Origin: Orychophragmus violaceus
Lineage: Eukaryota > Streptophyta > Magnoliopsida > Brassicales > Brassicaceae
DNA length: 64,000 bases
Assembly: GCA_030180135.1 (NCBI GenBank)
Contig: CM058236.1
Coordinates: forward strand, 5,704,001 to 5,768,000
Reading direction: 5' to 3'
Under the pieces are notes generated by a model. That model was given only the letters and a program-made list of their open reading frames with translations, was not told where the DNA came from and made no database searches. Position 1 is the stretch's first letter. Each line of letters starts with the position of its first letter. Shown piece by piece: positions 8,685 through 17,644 of the stretch. The translations under genes were made by a program, and so were the position numbers.

Positions 8685-11279
8685 ATGCCAACGCAGAAAA
8701 CTCGAAGTAATCCGAACTCGAGCTTGCTTAATCTCGGACTAGAGGAACTTGGACGTCTAGAAAGGACTAACAGGAGAGAAAAGAGAGAGAGAATGGTACG
8801 AGAACGTTTGATCTTGATACCGGATGCTGAAGGTACCCTGAGGGACCAAGATGACAACCCGTACAATGCTGCTGGGCATCGGGTTGATGCTGAAGGGAAT
8901 GTTATCCCTGATCCTCCTGAGCAACAGGAGCTGAACCAAAACCAGGGTCAAGGACAGGCCCAAGGTAGAGAGATGGTGGTTCATGAGAGGACACTAGCTG
9001 ATTACAACAGACCTGATGAGTTTCATGCAAACCGAGCAGCTCTAGTGCTTCCTGCTTTTGAGAGGAATGATTTTGAGGTAAAAACCATCTACTACCAGCT
9101 GATGAGACAGATTGCTTTTCATGGTCTTCAAACAGAGCAGCCTATGGATCACATTGACAAGTTTGAGGACATAGTCACTGGCATGAAGTATGAAGGAGTA
9201 TGCCCGGACTATCTGTTCCTTAAGCTATTTCCGCACAGTCTTGCTGGAGACGCTAGTGCATGGCTGAGACAACTGGCACCTGGTCAGTATACTACTTGGA
9301 CAGCCTTAAAGAGTGAGTTCCTGCGTCACTTTTATGATGATGCACGCTCGGATCAGTCCAGACAGGACATACTCACCTTTTCCCAAGGAGCTGTGGAGCC
9401 CTTGAAGACTGCCTGGATGAGATTTAAGCAGTATCAGCGTGACTGTCCACACCATGGATTCACAGAAGTACAGCTGATTGGTATCTTCTTCAGAGGCATA
9501 GATCTTCCTTATCAGACTGCGCTGGATAATTCCAGTAATGCTAATTTCAACACCAGGACTCCTACACAGGCTAAGCAGTTGATAGAGAATCTGATTGGCA
9601 GCAACAGTTGCAAAACAATGGATGAAAGGAGAAAGAGATCTGGTGGAACCGTAGAGAATTCTGATATAGCTAATATAAGATCCAGATTAGACACAGTCTA
9701 CAATCTCCTAACAAGTAAGAAATCTGTCCACTTTGCCCAGGATGTAGAGGTGATTCAGACTGAAGAGGAAACTCAGGAAGAAGATGTGAATTTCATAGGA
9801 GGTTCTGGTTTCCAAGGTAATAGATTTGGTAATCAACAGGGGAACAGATTCTCCAATGGTGGACAGACTGGTGGTTTTCAAAAGACCTATGGACAAGGTA
9901 ATCAGAGAACCTATGGGTCTACATCCTATCAGACTCCTCCTGCACCTACATCCCATGAGAGCAAAATGGAGGCTATGATGGAACAACTGATGAAGAGTCA
10001 AACCAAGCTTTCTGTGGACAACAATAAGAAGCTGGACGCTGTCTATCAAGACCTCAATGGGAAGTTTGAGTCACTGAGCACTCACATGAAGCAATTGGAC
10101 ACTCAGGTGAACCAGATGTCCAGCTCACTGAAGGGAAAAGGAGTTGCAGAGACTCATATTAAGGCCTGGTCTGTACTCATTAATGATGGATCTTATCTAG
10201 GGGAGAAATTTGAGCTAAGTACAGCTGAGTTGGTGACTGATGCAGAATTTTCGGATTTCTGTGAAAAACTCTCGGGTAGAAACTGTAGTGATGCAACGAT
10301 CGACACACAGCTGGCATCGATCGATGCAGGTCGTGAACGAACAGAAAACCCGTGGGATGAAAGTGAGATTGATGCAGAACTAGCCCGCCTATTCCCTGAT
10401 GTATCTGAGATCACTCAAGAGGATGTTTATGCACAAGCCATTAGGCAATGTCCCAAGGTGTCTGAAGTGATTAAACAAGAGATTGAAGAGCTGAAAAAGC
10501 TAGAAGAGAGTGGTGAAGATTTGGAAGAAATTCCACCTTCTGATGATCCACCTTATCATCCATGTGTTCAGAGATATTTGAACAAGATGTTGCCTTTAGA
10601 CGAGGAGCTGAGAGAATGGGTGATAATAGTTCCTCAGCATATCAGTGATGTTCTGCTAACTAAGGTCCCGAAGAAGTTACCTGATCCTGGAGTCTTTGTG
10701 CTAGATTGTTCTATCTTTGAGGATAGTTTTAGACGTTCTCTATGTGATTTAGGAGCTGCTGGAAGCATAATGCCTTACTCTGTGGCAGAGAAGCTGGGAA
10801 TGTTGGATTTTACTCCTACTAGGACTTCTCTTATCCTAGCTGATCAGTCCATACGAGTTCCTGAAGGACTTCTTATGGACATCCCGGTGAGAGTTGGGAA
10901 CTACTTGGTTCCAACGGACTTCCTTGTGCTGAAATATGACTGTAATCCGGATGAAGCTTTATTGCTTGGGAGACCATTCTTGGCTACAGCAGGAGCTGTG
11001 ATTGATGTTAGACAGAGTCTAATAGACCTCCACCTGGGAGATGAACCACTGCACTATGAGATGGATAAGCTGCGAAGGCCACTGATAGATGGGCAGACAT
11101 TCACCATAAGGGACACAGATTTTGAGCAGTCTGATCATACCATGGTTATAGATCCTGGAGCACATTTCACTCCATCTTTTCTTGGCCATGAGCATTCCGC
11201 TACAGCCTACTCACCACCTTGGATGAGGAGACTTGAACAGAGACAGAAAAAGTCTTTGTCAGGACCTCCTGGTACTTGA
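8685..11279 (+). CDS. Gag-protease protein of element 1
   Basis: I chose the ATG at 8685, giving 864 aa, because the open frame extends eight codons upstream without an ATG and element 4 has an ATG at the same place. Counted from the frame start at 8661: an N-terminal charged segment; a Ty3/gypsy gag (capsid-like) core at about 165-310 with PHSLAGDASAWL and ILTFSQGAVEPLKTAW blocks; a Gly/Asn/Gln-rich linker at 378-430; a predicted coiled coil at about 430-490; then an aspartic-protease domain with catalytic Asp in DLG (696-698) and the LLLGRPFLATAGA block. No zinc knuckle is visible. The DLG in place of DTG/DSG is also found in elements 0 and 4, so it is probably the family norm. The protein ends in a tail (YSPPWMRR) shared with elements 2-4 and has no RT. 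Gag assembles particles and protease cuts the precursor. A motif pair lies in the coding sequence at 10297-10323, encoding ATIDTQLASIDA. The frame is fully open. Confidence 0.92.
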   Translation: MPTQKTRSNPNSSLLNLGLEELGRLERTNRREKRERMVRERLILIPDAEGTLRDQDDNPYNAAGHRVDAEGNVIPDPPEQQELNQNQGQGQAQGREMVVHERTLADYNRPDEFHANRAALVLPAFERNDFEVKTIYYQLMRQIAFHGLQTEQPMDHIDKFEDIVTGMKYEGVCPDYLFLKLFPHSLAGDASAWLRQLAPGQYTTWTALKSEFLRHFYDDARSDQSRQDILTFSQGAVEPLKTAWMRFKQYQRDCPHHGFTEVQLIGIFFRGIDLPYQTALDNSSNANFNTRTPTQAKQLIENLIGSNSCKTMDERRKRSGGTVENSDIANIRSRLDTVYNLLTSKKSVHFAQDVEVIQTEEETQEEDVNFIGGSGFQGNRFGNQQGNRFSNGGQTGGFQKTYGQGNQRTYGSTSYQTPPAPTSHESKMEAMMEQLMKSQTKLSVDNNKKLDAVYQDLNGKFESLSTHMKQLDTQVNQMSSSLKGKGVAETHIKAWSVLINDGSYLGEKFELSTAELVTDAEFSDFCEKLSGRNCSDATIDTQLASIDAGRERTENPWDESEIDAELARLFPDVSEITQEDVYAQAIRQCPKVSEVIKQEIEELKKLEESGEDLEEIPPSDDPPYHPCVQRYLNKMLPLDEELREWVIIVPQHISDVLLTKVPKKLPDPGVFVLDCSIFEDSFRRSLCDLGAAGSIMPYSVAEKLGMLDFTPTRTSLILADQSIRVPEGLLMDIPVRVGNYLVPTDFLVLKYDCNPDEALLLGRPFLATAGAVIDVRQSLIDLHLGDEPLHYEMDKLRRPLIDGQTFTIRDTDFEQSDHTMVIDPGAHFTPSFLGHEHSATAYSPPWMRRLEQRQKKSLSGPPGT

Positions 11280-11296
11280 AAGATCTCATCCGTCCG

Positions 11297-11344
11297 GTCA
11301 AGCTATTGACCTTAAACAAGCGCTGGGTGGGAGGCAACCCACCA
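11297..11344 (+). promoter_or_regulatory. Two tandem hairpins after the gag stop of element 1
   Basis: Hairpin I is GGTCAAGCTATTGACC, starting about 18 bases after the stop codon. Hairpin II is GGTGGGAGGCAACCCACC at 11326-11343 (6-bp stem, AGGCAA loop). Both are kept in elements 0, 2, 3, 4 and O after the gag or pol stop. In hairpin II the outer pair is G-C in elements 1 and 2 and A-T in 3, 4 and O. Hairpin I changes to AGTCA/TGACT in element 3. The function is unknown; packaging, export or termination signals are candidates. Confidence 0.75.
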
Positions 11345-12639
11345 TTAGGTACTGGTGTTTTTCTTTTTCATTTTTGGTGTTTTTGTTAGGATTTTACGTT
11401 TGTTTTTGTTTCTGGTGAGTTTATGATTGCAGGTCTCGGTTAAATCGCAGTGCAGCGATCGATGCAGTTCTGTATCGATCGTCACAACACGAAAGGTATC
11501 GCATTGCAGCGATCGTTGCGGTCCTGAGCAACGATCGACTATACACGAAAATCGCCAAGTAACGGTCGATGCACTTAGTGCAACGGTCAATGCTTAGCGA
11601 CAGAGGTAACCCGACAGACATAATTCCACCTTTTCAATTTTTATTTTCTTTTTACCGATCCTTCGCTGGACACTACTGGGGACAGTGTGTTTTAAGTGTG
11701 GGGGAGGTGCTACTGACTTTTGTTTTCTGTTTTCTTAAGAGTCAGTCCGTTTTTCAAATTTTTTTTGTTTTATTGAGTCAAAACTGTTTAAGTAAGAAAC
11801 TATGATTTTCTGAGAAGATTTACAAGACTTGCAGGAACTTAAGTAACCATTGGGATGAAGTTGCAGGATCTATCTATGACTATTGGAAAATTCCATCACA
11901 GATCAACCTACTGGGAACACCCACATCACTTCAGGTATCAGAGGATCCTTTACTGACTTCAACCTTAATACTGACTTAGATTTCTCACCTAAGGGCTTGG
12001 TATGCTTTATGTCGGATTCCCTGTTAGTTCTGACACAGCCTGTAAACCTGTCCTATTTAGTCCCCTTCTCCCCTTCTGTAAAGTAAAAAAAAAAAAAAAA
12101 AATAATAAACTGAGGATGAGTTAGTAACTCCGAAGTGGTCATGAGAATAGTAGCAAACACTATTATCTCTCATGTGATCCATGGAATGTGTCCAAAGTAC
12201 ACCCCATAACGGGAAGAACACTGATAAAAAAATAAAATGATACCCAGTGGGGAAAAATCAGTTGTTAAAGAAGGGAAAGAGAAGAAAGGGACTAGAGAAA
12301 GATAGTATGGTGGTCTAGAGCTGATAAGGTAAGAATCCATGTGCCTTTAGATCGATACTCCTTAGGTGAGACCGCACTTAAATACTTGCAGAAGTCAGTA
12401 GGGAGAATTTGAATGCTTGAATGTGATTGTGGAGTTTACCTAGGACAGTTGCTAAGTGTGGGGGAAGTACATTGTGGTCTTGATATCCTGTGATTGATTC
12501 TTGCAGTGGTTTACTAAGGGGAATCTGAGTATTGTAGCTTCTAGGATGAAATGAGTTTCTGAAGAGTTTTCAAACCTCTTCACCATGTTTTAGTTCTCTG
12601 TTTTGCTTGAGGGCAAGCAAAGGCTAAGTGTGGGGGAGT
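11345..12639 (+). other. 3' non-coding region of element 1
   Basis: The region contains three CGATCG/CGGTCG motif pairs (cores at 11456/11476, 11510/11532 and 11563/11584), a conserved ACACTACTGGGGACAGTGT block followed by a first AAGTGTGGGGGA tract (about 11690-11706), an A-rich run near 12084, a second tract (about 12454-12467) and the true polypurine tract abutting the LTR (about 12625-12639). No ORF1 gene is present, unlike elements 3, 4 and O. No convincing coding region is seen. Confidence 0.8.
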
Positions 12640-13860
12640 TGATATATCATGGTTTTTACTAGTTTTAGACCATGATATAAGTGTGTTTTTAGTGTCTTTT
12701 GTGTTCTTTTAGAGTCTTTTACAGGTATAATCAGGTTTGGAGCTGAATTGGAGATAATGGAGCATTTTGGAGATTTTTGGAGTGATTGGCCGAGAGATAG
12801 AGTTCACTGTCCGAAACAGAGGAAGGTGTGGATCGTTGCACTCTAGCATCGATCGATGCACCAGCGAGATGGGCCAAAAACTCGGCGGTTTAAAAGATTG
12901 AAGAATTTGCACTTTGATCCAGAAGTTCCTGATATTTACAAAGAAGCCCTTGGCCGAGATTATGCCTATATATTAGAGTTTTTAGTGTTTTTATTAGGGA
13001 GGCTTTATACTTTTTACCATACACTTTGATAATTAAGAGCAGAGGATTTTAGAGCTTTTTGGGGCTGATCTGAACCTGTTACATCATCTGTATTTGGAGA
13101 AGATTTCGAACCCCTTTTACTCTTATTCTTTTATGCAATTTATTCATTCTATGATTATGTTTTCATTATCTATGTCTGAGTAGATCCATAGTTAGGTTTA
13201 GGGTTTCTCACATAGGATTTCATGACTTGCTAGACTTGTTCAAATTCAGTTAAGGATTCATAACTATACCTGTTCTTCAATTTAATTGTGCTTAAAGCTA
13301 GTTCTAACCTGATCAATTAGAATCTAGATCTTAGGTTGCTAAATACGTCACGGAAGTGGGGTTTAGGAATCTGAACTAATTAAATTGGGCAATTAAACTT
13401 TGCGCAAACGGAAGTTTGGTTTAGGATAATTGTGAACATATCAAACTTGGACTTATTGCTAGTTTAATCTGTTAGTTCTCGCAAACGAAAGTTTGGTTTG
13501 CTGCACTTAGACTTAGAGAATTATCGCAAAGGAATTTGGTTAATTCTACATCTGTGTTTTGAGTTCTAGAACTGTTCTTAATTAGATCCTTGCTGAATGA
13601 ACTGTCTGCTTGTCTGATTTCCTGAGAATACCCTAGGCTTGACGCTTTTAATTACTTGCTTCACAACCGTTAATCTCTGTTACTGATTTACTTTCTCGCA
13701 CCGCAATCTATTTCATTCACTACTTGCTTATTTCTAGTATTTATTCCTACAGTTTGATTCTCTTGAGACCAAGTGTCCCTGTGGATTCGATAACCCTATA
13801 TACTACTTTGACATTGCTGTTCACTTGCAGTTTAGTATAGGGAAAACTTAGAACCTATCA
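12640..13860 (+). repeat. 3' LTR of element 1
   Basis: 1221 bp, identical by eye to 7188-8408 except G at 12830 in place of C. That change destroys the first CGATCG palindrome of the U3 pair in this copy. The right flank AACTC completes the target duplication. Confidence 0.95.
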
Positions 13861-13865
13861 AACTC

Positions 13866-16050
13866 TTGGAGCAAAAAAATCCATCTTAGTAGCTTGGCTT
13901 AGCATCTTTCTTCTGCATCAGATACTTAAGCGCGGAATGGTCAGTATGCACAACTACCTTGGATCCAATCAGATAGGAGTGGAATTTCTCGAATGCAAAC
14001 ACAACTGCCAACAATTCATTCTCAGTGGTTGCATAATTCCTTTTAGCTTCATCGAGGGTTCTACTTGCGTAATAGATAGCATGGAGTTTCCTGTCCTTCT
14101 TCTGCCCAAGCACAGCTCCTACAGCATAGTCACTGGCATCACACATTACCTCAAAAGGAAGACTCCAGTCTGGTGGTTGCACAATTGGAGCCGAGATCAG
14201 CTTGTTTCAGCTCCTTGAACGCTGCATGACACTCATCTGTGAACTCAAACTTCACATCCTTGCAGAGCAGTGCGGTGAGTGGTCTAGCTATCTTGCTGAA
14301 GTCTTTAACGAATCTCCTGTAAAAACCAGCATGCCCAAGAAAACTCCTTATTCTCTTGACTGAATCTGGAGCTTGCAGTCCTGTCATCACTTCAATCTTA
14401 GCTCTGTCCACCTCAATTCCTGCCTCAGAAAATCTATGCCCAAGTACAATGCCATTCTTGACCATAAAATGGCATTTCTCCCAATTCAAAACCAGGTGTT
14501 TTTCCTCATAGCGAGTTAGCACCTTGCATAGATTATCCAGACAAGCATGGTAAGATGGTCCATAGACAGAGAAATCATCCATGAAGACCTCCATAAAATC
14601 CTCTATCATGTCTGTGAAGATATACATCATACATCTCTGAAATGTCACAGGAGCATTACACAGTCCGAAAGGCATTCTGCGGTATGCAAAAGTGCCATAG
14701 GGACATGTAAATGTAGTCTTCTCCTGGTCCTCTGGGTGGATAGGGATCTGAAAGAAACCAGAATAACCATCCAAAAAGCAGGTGATTTGCCAACCTTTCC
14801 AACATATGATCAATGAAAGGGAGTGGAAAGTGGTCTTTTCTGGTGGTTGCATTCAACTTCCTGTAGTCTATGCACATCTTGTGACCAGTGATTGTCTTTG
14901 TAGGAATTAGCTCATTCTTTTCATTCTTCACCACTGTGACTCCTCCCTTCTTAGGAACCACATGAACCGGGCTGACCCAATCATTGTCTGAAATAGGATA
15001 GATGATCCCAGCTTGCAGCAGCTTCATGATTTCCTTCTTCACAACCTCTTTCAGGTTAGGATTCAAACGCCTCTGGTTCTCAATTGACGACATGCTTTCA
15101 TCCTCAAGGTGTATCCTATGCATGCACAAGTACAGAGAGATACCTGAAATATCATCAAGAGAATAGCCAAAAGCCTTGCGATGCTTGCGCAGCTTGCTTA
15201 GCAGTAAAGTGAGTTCTGCGTTATTCAAATCAGCATTGACAATGACAGGATAAGTGGAGTTCTTACCTAAGAATGTGTATTTGAGGCCTGCAGGTAGCTG
15301 CTTCAACTCGATCTTTGGAGCTTTTTCCTCGCTCCAATCCTGCGCAACTGGTGTCGACCGATTAGCTTGTGGTGTCGGTCGACACTGGATGTCACCGGCT
15401 ACTTCCAAGTTCATAACTTGCTCAGTAGCGTCCATTAGCCTCAAATATCCAGTAGCAGCTTCATCTTCCAACTCCAACTCGTGCTTAGAACTTATTAGAG
15501 CTTTCTCCAAAGGGTCGACAAAATGCATTCGATTTAAGAATTCTGCAGCTAGATTCTCAATCGTATCAACATAGAAGGTCTGTTCATCAATGGTGGGATG
15601 TCTCATCAACTTGTCCATATCAAAATTCATCACCAGATCACCCACATTCAGTTCAATCATTCCTCTCTTCACATTAATGATTGCACCGGCTGTAGCCAAG
15701 AATGGTTTGCCCAGGATAAGAGGGTCCTTAGGCTCATCATTGTACTGCATGACTACGAAATCAGTTAGGATAACACATTCACCAATCTTCACTGGTACAT
15801 CTTCCAAGAGACCTTCAGAAATTCTCATGGAGCGATCAGCTAGAATCAAAGAAATCCTAGTAGGTGTGAAGTATGTCATCCCCATTTGCTTGGCAACTGA
15901 ATATGGCATTAGATTGACACTTGAACCCAAATCATGCAGTGACCTCTCAAATCTTTGTCTGAAGATGGTACAGTCCAAGACAAAGCTTCCTGGATCCTTT
16001 TGCTTCTCGGGAACTCTGTTTAAGATGACAGCACTACAAACTTCAGTGAT
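13866..16050 (-). pseudogene. Pol of element 0, protease-RT-RNase H
   Basis: Read from 16050 down: protease with DLGSSVNLMPYSVAK and ILGKPFLATAGA blocks; a linker carrying a TCGACCGA / TCGGTCGA pair (15354-15361 and 15375-15382); RT with VVPKKGG, MCIDYRKLN, GYSGFFQIPI, MPFGLCNAPVTFQRCM and the catalytic FMDD (Asp-Asp codons at 14574-14579); then RNase H with the VMCDASDYAVG, ENELLAVVFA and VHTDHSALKYL blocks. Frameshifts near 14800, 14195 and 13890 break it, and element 1 cuts it at 13861. This order (PR-RT-RH-IN) defines Ty3/gypsy. Gag sequence that should precede the protease is absent, replaced by an LTR at 16051. Confidence 0.9.
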
Positions 16051-17239
16051 TGATATGCTCAGAGTTTACTTCCCTAAGTTCAACCGCAAGTGCACAGAAC
16101 AATTGTAGTATCTAGGGGTCGAATCCCCATAGACTCAAGAAATCTTACGGTAGACTAGGAAATACTAAAGGCATGAAGTTAAGCTAGGCAATACTAATCA
16201 GAAAATAAATAACTAAGCAGAAAGTAAATCAGTAGCAAGAACGGTTTTGTGAAGTAAGTACTAAAGGCGTCAAGTCTAGGGAGTTCTCAGGAAATCAGAC
16301 AAGCAGATCAATTATCAGTCAGGATCAAATTAAGTTCAGTTCTAGAACTCAAACACAAGAAAGAACTAACCAACTTTCGTTGCGAGAATTCTCTAAGTCT
16401 AATTAGCAGAAACCCAAATTTCTTTGCAATTCCTAACAGATTAAACTAGCCTTAAGTGCAAGTTTGATCTGTTCACAATTCAATTAAACCAAATTTATTT
16501 GCAGATAATTAAATTGCTCAACCTAAATAGATCAGATTCTAAATTACACTTTCGTGTCATTTTATAAACCTAGAGTCTAGATTCTAAGTTATCAGGTTAG
16601 AAACTAGTATTAAGAAGAATTCAGGCTGAAGAACAAATAAGATATGAATCCTTAACTTATAAATTAATCTAGCAAGTCATAAAAACCCTTAAGAGAATCT
16701 CTAAACCTAACTATGAATCTACTCAGACATGATTAATGGAACACAAATCAATGAATAAATAGATATCATAAAATCAAAGAGTAAAGAGTAAAAGAGGTTT
16801 GAAATCTTCTCTCTGGAGTACAAGAACGATCAGCCTCTCGGTCTTTCTCTCTAAAAAGCTAATAGTATGAAAGCGTAACTAAAACAAAACACCAAAAACC
16901 TAATTATAAAGCCTTAATCACGCTTGGGGTCTTTTCGCAAATACTGGAACTTTCTGGGGCAAAACTGCAAATCTCCAAAATCTTCATTAATGTGCTGGCG
17001 CAGAGGTGTGTCGATCGATGCCAATGATGCATCGATCGATGCATGGGTCGTCCAGACTTGGTGAAATTAGCTCTCTCGGCTTAAGCTCCTCATTTTGCCC
17101 AAAATGCTCCAATATCTCCAATAATCCTCCAAACGTGCATGTACCTAATAAACACCTGTAATGACTCTAAAGACACGACAAAAGACTCTAAAACACACTT
17201 ATATCATGGCTTAAAATAGGTAAAAACTATGATATATCA
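16051..17239 (-). repeat. A'-type LTR abutting element 0 protease
   Basis: 1189 bp from TGATATGCTC to TGATATATCA. Its right side carries a polypurine tract (17240-17255), so on the minus strand it acts as a 3' LTR. Its left side abuts coding sequence of element 0. It is about 96% identical by eye to 57043-58224. U3 holds a motif pair (CGATCG at 17012 and 17033) with a TATA-like TATAATTA about 100 bp downstream. No target duplication could be matched. Confidence 0.85.
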
Positions 17240-17644
17240 ACTCCCCCACACTTAGCCTTTGCTTGCCCTCAAGCAAAACAGAAAACCATAATGTGGTGAA
17301 GAGGTTTGAAAATTTTAGAAACTCTTTTCATCTAAGAAGCACAACACTCAGATTCTCCTTAGTAAGCCACATGAAAGATTTACCTGCAAGACATCAAGAC
17401 CAACATATACTTCCCCCACACTTACCAACTGTCCTGAGTAAACTCCACAATCAATCCAAAGCATTCAAATTCACCCTACTGACTTCTATAAGCTATTAAG
17501 TGCGGTCTCACCTAAGGAGTATCGATCAAAGGGCACATGGAATCTTACCCTGTTAGCTCTAGACCACCATACTATCTTTTTCTGGTTCCTTTCTTCTCTT
17601 TTTCTGTTGGTCTCTCAGAACTCCTTCAGCATCTGGTCTCAAAA
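17240..17644 (-). other. 3' non-coding remnant joined to a gag N-terminal scrap
   Basis: Minus strand: two polypurine-like tracts (17240-17255 and about 17410-17425) and the usual 3' region, fused at about 17605-17644 to the coding words for LRPDAEGVLRDQQ of a gag N-terminus. Exactly the same fusion is found near 58600-58640. The sequence then changes abruptly to chromovirus LTR at 17645. Confidence 0.75.

Larger units (their letters stand above)
7188..13860 (+). mobile_element. Complete non-autonomous Athila-like element 1
   Basis: The element is 6673 bp: 5' LTR 7188-8408, tRNA-Asp primer site 8415-8432, gag-protease gene 8685-11279, 3' non-coding region 11280-12639, 3' LTR 12640-13860. Target duplication AACTC is at 7183-7187 and 13861-13865, inside the pol gene of element 0 in opposite orientation. 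The LTRs are equal in length (1221 bp) and by eye differ at one base (C at 7378, G at 12830), so insertion is very recent. It has no RT, RNase H, integrase or ORF1, so movement needs enzymes in trans. Confidence 0.95.

Noticed and set aside
5486..16050. Endogenous pararetrovirus
   Set aside because: The pol order is PR-RT-RNase H-IN with integrase, LTRs and a tRNA-Asp primer site, which is Ty3/gypsy; no movement protein was seen.
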